A stretch of DNA of 64,000 bases from Carboxydocella sporoproducens DSM 16521. GTDB lineage: Bacteria; Bacillota; GCA-003054495; Carboxydocellales; Carboxydocellaceae. A program made the position numbers and the translations under genes. The stretch lies in the NCBI RefSeq assembly GCF_900167165.1, contig NZ_FUXM01000001.1, forward strand, positions 116,083-180,082, in the 5' to 3' direction. Positions 1-7,904 of this stretch are shown piece after piece. Position 1 is the first letter of the stretch. The number at the start of each line of letters is the position of its first letter. Below the pieces are notes generated by a model. That model did not search any database, was not told the DNA's origin, and saw nothing but the letters and a program-made list of their open reading frames with translations.

Positions 1-1556
1 TCCTGCAGGGGTTCTTTTCCGATCACTACCCCGGCCGCATGAGTAGAAGCATGGCGGGGCATACCTTCCACCGCTGCCGCCAGGTCCAGTAATCTCTTTA
101 CCGCTGGTTTTTCCTGATACAGGGCCTTGAGCTCACCGGAAACCTGCAGGGCCTTTTCAATAGTCATCCCCAGTTCAGCGGGGATGAGCTTGGCTACCCT
201 ATCCACTTCCCCGTAGGGTAGTCCCAGTACCCGGCCCACATCCCTCACTGCCGCCCTTGCCGCCATCGTACCAAAGGTGATGATCTGACAAACCCGGTCC
301 GCTCCGTATTTTTCGATCACATACTGGATTACTTCTTCCCGCCGTTCAAAGCAAAAATCGATATCTATATCCGGCATGCTGACCCGTTCCGGATTGAGAA
401 ACCGCTCAAACAGTAAATTATAACGTAGAGGGTCGATGTTGGTGATACCCAGCACATAGGCCACCAGACTGCCGGCAGCACTGCCCCGGCCGGGCCCGAC
501 AAAAATCCCCTGCCGGCGGGCATAGTTGACGAAGTCCCAGACGATGAGAAAATAGCCGGAATAGCCCATCCGCCGAATTACACCCAGTTCATACTCCAGC
601 CGGGCCTCCATTTCCGCCGTAACCGGCTGGTAGCGCTGCCTGAGTCCTTCCCGGCAAAGCTCTTCCAGATAGCTGTCCAAATTATGCCCCTCTGGCACCT
701 GATATTCGGGCAAATGTAAACGGCCGAATTCCAGTTCCAGCTGGCAACGCTCGGCAATGGCCAGGGTATTATCCAGGGCTTCGGGATACTGGCCCAGTAC
801 CAGCTCCATTTCCGCCCGGGACTTGAGGTAAAATTCCCGGCTCTCAAATTGCATCCTGTCCGCATCTTCCAGGGTTTTACCGGTCTGGATGCAGAGTAAA
901 ATCTCCTGTACTTCCGCATCAGTTTTTTCTACACAATGCACATCATTGGTAGCTACCAGCGGCAAACCCAGTTCCCGACTGAGGCGCACCAGACCGGCAT
1001 TAACCCGCAGCTGTTCCTCCAGGTAGTGGTTTTGCAGCTCCAGAAAAAAGTTTGCCGGCCCAAAAATCTCCCGGTATTCCAGCGCAGCCCGCCGGGCCAA
1101 CTCCTCCTGGCCCTGGCTCAAATGCCAGGCCACTTCCCCGCCCAAACAGGCACTGAGGGCGATCAGGCCTTCACTGTGCTGGCGTAAAAGCTCCTTGTCC
1201 ACCCGCGGTTTATAATAAAAGCCTTCGGTATAAGCCAGGGAAACCAGAGTCACCAGGTTGCGATATCCCCGCTCGTTTTCCGCCAGTAACACCAGGTGAT
1301 AGGGGGATTCATCCATTTTGGCCTCTTTTTGCCAGCGGCTGCGGGGAGCCACATACACTTCACAGCCAATGATGGGCTTAATCCCCGCCTGACGGCAGGC
1401 TTTATAAAAATCGATCACGCCGAACATGGCGCCATGGTCAGTGATGGCCAGGGCAGGCATACCCAGTTCGACTGCCTTCTGTACCAGCTTTTTTATTCGG
1501 GCCGCTCCATCCAGCAAACTGTATTCAGTATGAACATGAAGATGAACAAAACTCAA
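1..1556 (-). CDS. dnaE: DNA polymerase III alpha subunit, 5' part (truncated by window edge)
   Basis: Replicative DNA polymerase catalytic subunit of the DnaE class. The open frame runs from a TTG at 1556 to the window edge, about 518 codons of an expected 1100-1150. The N-terminal PHP domain is clear (FVHLHVHTEYSLLDGAARI), followed by the polymerase motif PDIDIDF with its catalytic aspartates and by the GPGRGSAAGS motif. The TTG is chosen because the frame starts exactly as DnaE proteins do and an AAAGGTGG ribosome site lies 8 nt upstream, overlapping the end of corA. The C-terminal tau- and clamp-binding parts are outside the window. Not PolC: no inserted exonuclease domain is seen in the part visible. 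Confidence 0.95.
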   Translation of the reverse strand, partial: MSFVHLHVHTEYSLLDGAARIKKLVQKAVELGMPALAITDHGAMFGVIDFYKACRQAGIKPIIGCEVYVAPRSRWQKEAKMDESPYHLVLLAENERGYRNLVTLVSLAYTEGFYYKPRVDKELLRQHSEGLIALSACLGGEVAWHLSQGQEELARRAALEYREIFGPANFFLELQNHYLEEQLRVNAGLVRLSRELGLPLVATNDVHCVEKTDAEVQEILLCIQTGKTLEDADRMQFESREFYLKSRAEMELVLGQYPEALDNTLAIAERCQLELEFGRLHLPEYQVPEGHNLDSYLEELCREGLRQRYQPVTAEMEARLEYELGVIRRMGYSGYFLIVWDFVNYARRQGIFVGPGRGSAAGSLVAYVLGITNIDPLRYNLLFERFLNPERVSMPDIDIDFCFERREEVIQYVIEKYGADRVCQIITFGTMAARAAVRDVGRVLGLPYGEVDRVAKLIPAELGMTIEKALQVSGELKALYQEKPAVKRLLDLAAAVEGMPRHASTHAAGVVIGKEPLQ

Positions 1557-1570
1557 TGGCGGCACCACCT

Positions 1571-2500
1571 TTAAAACAGGTCTTTTTTCCTGAAATAGAT
1601 GGCTAGCAAGACAGATAGTAATAAAGATAAAATGATTGTCATCAGGAAAGCATGGGGATAATTTTGCATCGGAATACTGACATTCATGCCAAAGAAACTG
1701 GCAACCATAGTAGGTATCGATAAGACAAGAGTAACCGATGTTAAAAATTTCATTACAATGTTAAGATTGTTGGATATGATGGAAGCAAAAGCATCCATCA
1801 TTCCACTCAAAATATTACTGTAAATGTGGGCCATTTCAATAGCCTGCTTATTTTCTATTATAGCATCTTCCAGTACATCTTTGTCTTCTTCATACATGTT
1901 TAAAATTTTTAAGCGCAGCATTTTTTCCATCAGCAGTTCATTAGCTTTCAAGGAAGTAGTGAAATAGACCAAACTCTTTTCTAAATCTAATAGATTAAAA
2001 ATTTCTTCATTTTTCATTGATTGGTGCAAAATGGATTCTATTTGTTCCCGTTTACGGTTAATCATGCGCAAATACTTTAAATAATAGCTGGCGATTTGTT
2101 GAAACAGTTGAAAAACGAACCTAGTTTTCTTATAGGTGAAAAAACCTTTGACTTTTTCCCGTTTAAAGTCTTCAATCACAGGGCTCTGTACACTGCACAC
2201 GGTAATTATAAATTCATCTCTAACAATGATAATACCTAAAGGCACCGTATAAAAATCCTGATCACTTTCGCTGTAAGGAATATCCACAATGATCAGGATC
2301 TGGTCTCCTTCTTGATCAATGCGAGCTTGCTCATCCAGATCAAGAGGGTGAAAAAGAAATTCCCTCTTTACCCCTGTATGCTCAACCAGCAGGTCGATCT
2401 CATGAGGCTCAGGTGCTGTTACATCAATCCAAACCCCTTTGGTAATCTGGCTTTTTTGCAGTGAATTATTATTAGTTTCGGTGATGAAGACTTCCACCAT
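1571..2500 (-). CDS. corA: CorA family magnesium transporter
   Basis: Mg2+ channel of the cytoplasmic membrane. About 309 aa, the usual CorA size: a long acidic/helical cytoplasmic domain, then two C-terminal membrane helices with the signature GMN between them (SFFGMNVSIPMQ) and the basic tail FRKKDLF. I place the start at the ATG at 2500, 8 nt after AAAGGAG; the in-frame GTG at 2509 touches the ribosome site. An M-box riboswitch and a terminator lie directly upstream, so synthesis should fall when cytoplasmic Mg2+ is high. dnaE follows 14 bases downstream and may be co-transcribed. Confidence 0.93.
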   Translation of the reverse strand: MVEVFITETNNNSLQKSQITKGVWIDVTAPEPHEIDLLVEHTGVKREFLFHPLDLDEQARIDQEGDQILIIVDIPYSESDQDFYTVPLGIIIVRDEFIITVCSVQSPVIEDFKREKVKGFFTYKKTRFVFQLFQQIASYYLKYLRMINRKREQIESILHQSMKNEEIFNLLDLEKSLVYFTTSLKANELLMEKMLRLKILNMYEEDKDVLEDAIIENKQAIEMAHIYSNILSGMMDAFASIISNNLNIVMKFLTSVTLVLSIPTMVASFFGMNVSIPMQNYPHAFLMTIILSLLLSVLLAIYFRKKDLF

Positions 2501-2584
2501 GGATAACACTCCTTTGCCAATATACTTCGTAATTCGTCGCTGTTATCTTTACCTTTACTTCCATCCATACTCTTCATCACCTCC

Positions 2585-2611
2585 AAAAAAAAACTTCCCG
2601 AAAATGGGAAG
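2585..2611 (-). terminator. Intrinsic terminator of the corA leader
   Basis: On the minus strand a CTTCCC/GGGAAG hairpin (arms inside 2594-2611) is followed by nine U residues (2585-2593). It sits between the M-box aptamer and the corA start, the expected expression platform of an M-box that terminates transcription when Mg2+ is bound. Confidence 0.88.
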
Positions 2612-2624
2612 CCAAGTTTCATCT

Positions 2625-2785
2625 TCACTCCCCACTCGTTTGAGTTTTAGCTCTGTATAGCTAGGCTGTTCGCCAGCCACATTAGATAAAGCCTTAAGCC
2701 GGCCATATCTGCTAACCCATTGGTGTCTCTCGACATTTCTGGGCAGTGGCATCTGTCTATACAGTAGCCTCACCTAACGAGGAAT
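2625..2785 (-). promoter_or_regulatory. M-box (ykoK leader) Mg2+ riboswitch
   Basis: The minus strand carries the conserved M-box blocks in order: CGTTAGGTGAGGCT near 2780, ACTGCCCAGAAATGTCGAGA near 2740, ACCAATGGGTTAGCAGATA near 2715, AAGGCTTTAT near 2690 and AACTCAAACGAGTGGGG near 2640. This family (RF00380) folds around Mg2+ and is found before Mg2+ transporter genes in Firmicutes; here it precedes corA. The call rests on recognising consensus blocks by eye, not on a covariance search. Confidence 0.9.
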
Positions 2786-2803
2786 TATTTATTTCAAGTA
2801 TTA

Positions 2804-3454
2804 TTATACGCTCCTCTTTCTTTGACCGTCAACCAGCCAGTTAAAATTTTTTACTGCCAGCCACCAGGTCCCCAGCCAGAAGACTCCTGCCGCAAAGCCC
2901 GCCAGCACATCACTGGGATAATGTACCCCCAGATAGACCCGGCTTAAACCAATACAGAGAAACAAGAATACCGCCAGGGCTGCTGCCATTCTGTTATATG
3001 GCCGGGGTAGCAGCTTCCAGGCCCAGTAAGCCAGCAATCCATAGGCAATAATCCCGATCATGGCATGGCCGCTGGGAAAACTAAAACCACTGGCCTCAGT
3101 TAACCAGGGCCGGGGTGGCCGGGGACGATGAAAGAGGCGCTTCAAACTCTCCTCCAGCGCCACTCCGCCAATGAGTACAGCCCCGGAAAGCTGGGCTGCC
3201 CGCTTCCCGGCCTGAGAATGCCCCAGCAGCCATAAAGCCAGCAAACTCAGAGGAATAACCGCCTTACCGCTGCCCATAAAGGTAATAGCCCGCATTAGTT
3301 CGGTCAGCCAGGGCTGGCGCCAGCCCTGAATCCAGCCTGACACCAGGGAATCAAAAGGGTAAAGCTCATGATAGATTAGATCCTCAGCCAGTTTGGCAAA
3401 CCAGAACAGTCCCAGCCCGGTCAAGGCCCAGATCAGTACCATTTTTTTCTTCAT
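2804..3454 (-). CDS. PAP2 superfamily membrane phosphatase
   Basis: Integral membrane lipid or isoprenyl-phosphate phosphatase, about 216 aa. All three PAP2 motifs are visible: KRLFHRPRP, PSGHAM and SRVYLGVHYPSD, which hold the phosphate-binding Arg/Lys, the general acid His and the nucleophile His with its Asp. Several hydrophobic segments surround them. The start is the ATG at 3454, 8 nt after GGAGAGG; the GTG at 3463 touches that site. It begins inside the end of the upstream regulator gene, so the two are probably translationally coupled. The substrate (undecaprenyl-PP, PgpB-like, or phosphatidate) cannot be decided from sequence. Confidence 0.85.
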   Translation of the reverse strand: MKKKMVLIWALTGLGLFWFAKLAEDLIYHELYPFDSLVSGWIQGWRQPWLTELMRAITFMGSGKAVIPLSLLALWLLGHSQAGKRAAQLSGAVLIGGVALEESLKRLFHRPRPPRPWLTEASGFSFPSGHAMIGIIAYGLLAYWAWKLLPRPYNRMAAALAVFLFLCIGLSRVYLGVHYPSDVLAGFAAGVFWLGTWWLAVKNFNWLVDGQRKRSV

Positions 3455-3459
3455 TTCGC

Positions 3460-4767
3460 TCACCTCTCCAGGTTCTTGCCGGTAATAAAGGCTTTAGCCA
3501 CCAGTTGCTCTCCCTGCCGTACTGTTACTTCAATTTTGGCTACCCGACGGGAGGTGGAAAGGACGGCAGCCTCTACTTCTACCTGCTGGTCAAAGGGTAC
3601 CGGCTCTATATGTAACAGAGTTAGGCTCTCGGTGGACAAGTCCAGACGTTTGCGGCGTTTAAGGGCTATATAAGCGGTGGAATTAATCAATGTAACCAGC
3701 ACACCTACCGATGCAAAGCCAAATTCATTGGTCATAAATTCTGTAATTTCCCCCAGCAGCTTCACCCCCAGCTCGGTATCTTCCATGCGAAAACCGGAAA
3801 GGACAATATTATCCAGGGTATCAGTTATATGGGGCTGCTTCTGCAGATGCTGGTAGGCATTGATAATATCCTGCCGGCTGAGCACCCCCACTGCCCTGCC
3901 CCTGTCATCCACTACAGGTAGCAGCTCCTGGCCCTCCCAGATCATCAGACGGGCGGCATGACCAATGGAGACATCCTGTTCAACTGTAACTGCCGGCCGC
4001 ATTACCGCCGAAATCGGTTCATCCTCTTCCCGACCAAACACATCTACGGGGGTAACCAGGCCAATAACCTCCCCGGCCTCGTTCAAAACAGGGAAACGGC
4101 TGTGGTGATATTTCTCCACCGCGGCGTGCCAGTCTGCAATCCGGTCAGTTGCTTTTAAATAGCGAAACTCCCGCACCATAGCATCTTCTACCAGCACAAT
4201 CTCCTTGTCCGGCATGGCTGCCAGCAGGGCCCGGTTAATAATACTGGTCACAGCAAAAGTGTCATAGGGGGTGGAAATGACCGCCCGATTTTTTTGCCGG
4301 GCCAGCTGGATAATCTCTTCTTCCGGGGTAAAGCCCCCGATAATCAGCAGATGGGCCCCCAGCTCCAGGGCCGCCCGCTGAGCATCAGTACGGTTACCCA
4401 CAATAAAGACACTGCCCTCTTCAACATAATGGGGCAATACATCCACCGTTGACGCTCCAATTGTAAAAGCTTTAATCCCTCGGCTCAAATACTCTTCACC
4501 TGTAAGCACTGTACCCTCAACCAGGCGCTTGATTTCAGCCAGGGTTAGATCCTCAATTTCCCGTGCCTCCGGAGTTTCGATCCGCACTGTACCTACTTTG
4601 GGAATGGAACTGACCAGCCCCTGGGCCTCCGCCTCCTTGATGGCCCGATAGGCTGTACCATCACTTACTTCCAGCTCCCGGGCAATTCGCCGCACCGAAA
4701 CCTTGGTTCCAACCGGTAATGCCTCAATATACTGCAATATCTGCTCATGTTTGGTTTGTGGTGCCAT
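3460..4767 (-). CDS. YtoI-like regulator: HTH, DRTGG, two CBS and hotdog domains
   Basis: About 435 aa with a GntR-like helix-turn-helix near residues 1-65, a DRTGG-like domain (about 80-185, VGNRTDAQRAALELGA), a pair of CBS domains (about 190-310) and a C-terminal hotdog-fold region. This is the order of B. subtilis YtoI, a protein of unknown function. CBS pairs usually sense adenine nucleotides, so a nucleotide- or acyl-CoA-responsive regulator is plausible, but that is inference. The ATG at 4767 has AAGGAG 8 nt upstream; the longer frame to 4803 lacks one. The PAP2 gene overlaps its stop. Confidence 0.85.
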   Translation of the reverse strand: MAPQTKHEQILQYIEALPVGTKVSVRRIARELEVSDGTAYRAIKEAEAQGLVSSIPKVGTVRIETPEAREIEDLTLAEIKRLVEGTVLTGEEYLSRGIKAFTIGASTVDVLPHYVEEGSVFIVGNRTDAQRAALELGAHLLIIGGFTPEEEIIQLARQKNRAVISTPYDTFAVTSIINRALLAAMPDKEIVLVEDAMVREFRYLKATDRIADWHAAVEKYHHSRFPVLNEAGEVIGLVTPVDVFGREEDEPISAVMRPAVTVEQDVSIGHAARLMIWEGQELLPVVDDRGRAVGVLSRQDIINAYQHLQKQPHITDTLDNIVLSGFRMEDTELGVKLLGEITEFMTNEFGFASVGVLVTLINSTAYIALKRRKRLDLSTESLTLLHIEPVPFDQQVEVEAAVLSTSRRVAKIEVTVRQGEQLVAKAFITGKNLER

Positions 4768-4856
4768 GGTCCGCACTCCTTCCTCTCCTGTGTTGCATAA
4801 CAACCCGATTGTGCTACCATTATTGTATCATAGTTTTCCCTGCTGGTACAATCGAC

Positions 4857-5759
4857 TTACCCATCATTCGCCTCCATTATTTCCAGTTCCCGGGATTTTA
4901 TGCGCTGATCCCCGATTTCCGAATAAAGAATCCCTGCTAAAATCAATGTCCCTCCCAGCCACAGCTGCAGGGTTGGTGTCTCTCTTAGAAAGACAAATGC
5001 AAACACCGCTGTAAAAACTGGCTCCAGAGTAAAGATTATAGCTGCCCGCTGGGCCGATGTAAAGCGCTGGCCCCAGTTTTGCAAAAATAATACCAGACCG
5101 GTGGCTATTACCCCCATGTACAGTAAACCCAGCCAGGTTGCCTTTCCGGCCATCAGCCAGCTTTCCCCGGTCCACCAGGAGAACAGCCAGCAACCCAAAC
5201 CGATCACCAGTAACTGCAGCCAGGTAAAGGGGCCGGTAGGGTAGCGGCCGGCATAACGGGAAACCAGCACAATATGGAGGGCAAAGGCAATGGCACACAG
5301 CAGGGTCAGTACATCTCCCCGGTTAAACTCGCCCTGCACCAGTTCCGGAGACCAGGAAAGCAAAGCCAGCCCGGTGAAAGCCAGCAGTGACCCCAACCAG
5401 ACTGCCCGGGAGGGCTTTTGCCCGTAAAGGAAAAAAGCTACTACCGGGGTTAATACCACCGCCAGGCCGGTTATGAAAGCTGACTTGGAGGCAGTAGTGC
5501 TCAATAAGCCCAGGGTCTGCAGAACAAAGCCAGCGCCCAGAATCAATCCCAGCTTGATCCCTGCCCACCAGCCCCCCGCCTGCAGGGCTTTAATCTGCCG
5601 CCAGAAGATCACCCCCAGCACCAGAGCCGCAATGGTAAACCTGATGGCCAGATAGCTAAATGGCGGCATCTCCCCCAGCCCCAGCTTAGTCACAATAAAA
5701 GTAGTGCCCCAGATCAGGGTCACTACCAGTAAAGCCAGCTCCCCTTTATTTTTCAGCAA
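4857..5759 (-). CDS. EamA/DMT family transporter
   Basis: About 300 aa polytopic membrane protein with two EamA repeats and roughly ten hydrophobic segments; the first repeat opens with LIWGTTFIVTKLG and the second holds YMGVIATGLVLFLQNWGQ and TLEPVFTAVFAFVFL, typical of drug/metabolite exporters. Translation starts at a TTG at 5759 behind AAAGGAGGGG at good spacing. A TATAAT box lies just upstream on the minus strand. The substrate cannot be inferred. It is divergent from the metallo-beta-lactamase gene at 5862. Confidence 0.88.
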   Translation of the reverse strand: MLKNKGELALLVVTLIWGTTFIVTKLGLGEMPPFSYLAIRFTIAALVLGVIFWRQIKALQAGGWWAGIKLGLILGAGFVLQTLGLLSTTASKSAFITGLAVVLTPVVAFFLYGQKPSRAVWLGSLLAFTGLALLSWSPELVQGEFNRGDVLTLLCAIAFALHIVLVSRYAGRYPTGPFTWLQLLVIGLGCWLFSWWTGESWLMAGKATWLGLLYMGVIATGLVLFLQNWGQRFTSAQRAAIIFTLEPVFTAVFAFVFLRETPTLQLWLGGTLILAGILYSEIGDQRIKSRELEIMEANDG

Positions 5760-5861
5760 TTTTTTCCCCTCCTTTATCTTCTCCTATTATAACTGAATTT
5801 GGCAAAGTTTGCACCAGCAGTTAAAATATAATCAGAAAATTATTTCAGGAGGTTGAGAGCT

Positions 5862-6548
5862 ATGAAGATTACATTTCTCGGTCATGCCGGCTTCTGGCTG
5901 GCAGGAAACCAGACTCGAGTTGCCATCGATCCGTTTCTGACCGGCAATCCCGTCGCCAAACATCAGCCCGGGGAAATCCAGGCCGAATATATCCTGGTCA
6001 GTCACGGCCATGGTGATCACCTGGGAGATAGTGTGGCTATCGCCCGCCAGAGCAATGGCACCATTGTCAGCGTTTTTGAAATCGCCAACTACTGTGCCAC
6101 CCAGGGGGCCACTGTCCATCCCATGCATATCGGCGGCAGCTACAATTTCGGCCCGGTGAGAATCAAGCTAACCCCGGCTCTGCATGGCAGTTCCAGCGGC
6201 GAATACCCTGCCATCTATCTGGGCAACCCCTGTGGCTTTATCGTGGAAATGGATGGCTTGACCCTCTATCATTCCGGCGATACGGGACTCTTTGGAGATA
6301 TGGCCTTGATCGGCCGCCGGCATGTGCTGGATGTAGCCTTTATCCCCATCGGGGATAATTTCACCATGGGTCCTGATGATGCCCTGGAGGCGGTGAAAAT
6401 GCTTACCCCCCGTTATGTGATCCCCATGCATTACAACACCTGGCCCCTGATCGCCCAGGATGCCACCAGTTTCAAACAGCGGGTAGAAGCGGAAACAGGA
6501 GCGGAAGTAATTATCCTTAATCCGGGTGAGAGCTGGAAAATACAGTAA
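5862..6548 (+). CDS. UPF0173-type metal-dependent hydrolase (metallo-beta-lactamase fold)
   Basis: A 228 aa protein of the UPF0173 family, whose members are 225-230 aa. The metal motif HGHGDH (SHGHGDHLGD) is near residue 50, a second ligand region is HSGDTGLF and the C-terminal ligand His is in PMHYNTWP. Family members are soluble metallo-hydrolases; the physiological substrate is unknown. The ATG at 5862 follows AGGAGG at 9 nt; the upstream TTG at 5853 touches the ribosome site. It stands alone, divergent from the EamA transporter. Confidence 0.9.
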   Translation: MKITFLGHAGFWLAGNQTRVAIDPFLTGNPVAKHQPGEIQAEYILVSHGHGDHLGDSVAIARQSNGTIVSVFEIANYCATQGATVHPMHIGGSYNFGPVRIKLTPALHGSSSGEYPAIYLGNPCGFIVEMDGLTLYHSGDTGLFGDMALIGRRHVLDVAFIPIGDNFTMGPDDALEAVKMLTPRYVIPMHYNTWPLIAQDATSFKQRVEAETGAEVIILNPGESWKIQ

Positions 6549-6552
6549 AAAT

Positions 6553-6602
6553 ATGACAACGTCTTCACAACATCTTCACAAAATCTTCATAAATTCGACA
6601 TA
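6553..6602 (+). promoter_or_regulatory. PhoP-box-like array of 11-bp direct repeats
   Basis: TTCACA (6564-6569), TTCACA (6575-6580) and TTCATA (6586-6591) repeat with an exact 11-bp period, flanked in phase by the weaker ATGACA (6553) and GACATA (6597). Repeats of TT(A/C/T)ACA every 11 bp are the binding pattern of PhoP/PhoB-family response regulators. The last repeat overlaps a -35 element, the position expected for activation. Confidence 0.7.
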
Positions 6603-6623
6603 TTTTAGCCAAAAATGTATATT
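6595..6623 (+). promoter_or_regulatory. Sigma-A promoter of the SLH/Met-rich gene
   Basis: TCGACA at 6595-6600 and TATATT at 6618-6623 are separated by 17 bp. They lie between the 11-bp repeats and the SLH gene, with about 40 nt of leader. Confidence 0.6.
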
Positions 6624-6670
6624 ACACTATGTAATAGATAAACTAATTAATAGCGAAGGGGGACTGTATT

Positions 6671-7486
6671 ATGAAAAAAACAATTGTAACCTTTGTAACT
6701 GCAGCTGTGCTGGCTGTGCCATCTTTGAGTTTCGCTGCTGAAACTCAGTTTAGCGACATAACCAACCATCCCGCCGCCCCTTATATTCAGTTCATGCAAA
6801 GTAAAGGAATGGTAAAGGGCACGGGAAACGGCCAGTTTCATCCCGACATGAAAATGGACCTGAAGCATCTCAACCGTTTACTTACCAGAGTATCCGGCAA
6901 AGAAGCCAGCCTGACCATGACTCACCGGGTAGCAGTAATTAAAGGTATTGTAGATCTGTTCGGTTTAAATAGCGCCGCTGAGGCATTAACCGCTGAAGAA
7001 ACCACCGCACTCCTGTCTGCATACAATGACCAGCAGGACATCCCGGATGCAGACCGCAAGGCCGTTGCTTATCTCGTACAGCAAGGTGTACTGGTGCCTG
7101 CAGAGGAAAACAACCAGTTGCGCCCCCATCAGGAAATTACCCGCGCCGAAGCAGTAACACTGCTGGCCAAACTGGCCCAGAAAAATTTAATAACCTTAAA
7201 CAACAGTCCCGAACTGGCTGATAAAATGATGGATGCAAAACAAACCAGCATGAATATGAAACAGGGCATGATGAAGGAAAAAATGGCTAAAATGATGGCT
7301 GAACAACAGACCAGAATTATGCAAATGGAAAAAATGCTGTCTACGATGAATGGTGAACAGAAAGAAAAAATGATGCAATTAATCAAAGACATGAAAGCCA
7401 TGATGGCAGAAATGAAAATGATGATGGCTGAATCCGGTATGATGGGACAAACTGGCCAGCCCCATCCCACCGGGCATAAAATGTAA
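6671..7486 (+). CDS. Secreted SLH-domain protein with methionine-rich C-terminal tail
   Basis: 271 aa. A signal peptide (KKTIVTFVTAAVLAVPSLSFA, cleavage near residue 23) is followed by two SLH-type repeats, one starting FSDITNHPAAPYIQFMQ and one around IPDADRKAVAYLVQQGVL...EITRAEAVTLLAKLA, which would anchor the protein to secondary cell-wall polymer. The last about 88 residues are a charged helix with about 25 Met (MMKEKMAKMM, KAMMAEMKMMM) and two His near the end. Met-rich surface segments are known to bind Cu(I) or Ag(I), or to act as oxidant sinks; either role here is inference. AGGGGG precedes the ATG. A terminator follows. Confidence 0.85.
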   Translation: MKKTIVTFVTAAVLAVPSLSFAAETQFSDITNHPAAPYIQFMQSKGMVKGTGNGQFHPDMKMDLKHLNRLLTRVSGKEASLTMTHRVAVIKGIVDLFGLNSAAEALTAEETTALLSAYNDQQDIPDADRKAVAYLVQQGVLVPAEENNQLRPHQEITRAEAVTLLAKLAQKNLITLNNSPELADKMMDAKQTSMNMKQGMMKEKMAKMMAEQQTRIMQMEKMLSTMNGEQKEKMMQLIKDMKAMMAEMKMMMAESGMMGQTGQPHPTGHKM

Positions 7487-7511
7487 AAGAGGGCTCTTAG
7501 CCCTCTTTTTA
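7487..7511. terminator. Bidirectional terminator between SLH gene and BCCP gene
   Basis: GAGGGC (7489-7494) and GCCCTC (7500-7505) form a hairpin with U5 on the plus side and AAAA on the other side, so it can serve both convergent genes. Confidence 0.85.
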
Positions 7512-7889
7512 TTCTATCACTACCAGCACTTCATTCATACCCACGTTCTGGCCTTCACTGACCAGCACTTCCTTAACGGTACCAGCCTGTTTGGCAGCAA
7601 TTTCATTTTCCATTTTCATCGCTTCCAGTATCACCAGCACCTGCCCGGCATCTACCTTATCCCCCGGCTTGACCTTTACACCTTTGATTACCCCCGGCAT
7701 GGGAGCAGTAACCTGGCCGTTGCCACCGGCAGCCGGTGCCGGGGCAGCCATCGCAGGAGGCGGCGGTGTCGCCGCCGGTTGCGCCGGACGCTGAATGGTG
7801 GCCGGCGTCTGGGCCCCGGCTTCAGTGGGCAGTTCCTCCACCAGAACTTCATAAGCTATGCCATTAATGGTTATTCGCAACTTTTTCAT
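7509..7889 (-). CDS. Biotin carboxyl carrier protein of acyl-CoA carboxylase
   Basis: 126 aa. N-terminal beta region (MKKLRITINGIAYEVLVEE), a Pro/Ala-rich flexible linker (about residues 30-55) and a biotinyl domain with the modified lysine in EAMKMENEI. This is the layout of MmdC/PccA-type carriers. It is the last gene of the sucC-to-BCCP operon, behind the biotin carboxylase. No sodium-pump beta subunit (MmdB) is present, which favours ATP-dependent propionyl-CoA carboxylase over a sodium-translocating methylmalonyl-CoA decarboxylase. Confidence 0.93.
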   Translation of the reverse strand: MKKLRITINGIAYEVLVEELPTEAGAQTPATIQRPAQPAATPPPPAMAAPAPAAGGNGQVTAPMPGVIKGVKVKPGDKVDAGQVLVILEAMKMENEIAAKQAGTVKEVLVSEGQNVGMNEVLVVIE

Positions 7890-7904
7890 GCATCTCTCCC
7901 CTTC

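Noticed and set aside
5790..5815. GCAAA-G-TTTGC palindrome in the EamA/UPF0173 gap
   Set aside because: Only 11 bp in an AT-rich region; not enough to support an operator.
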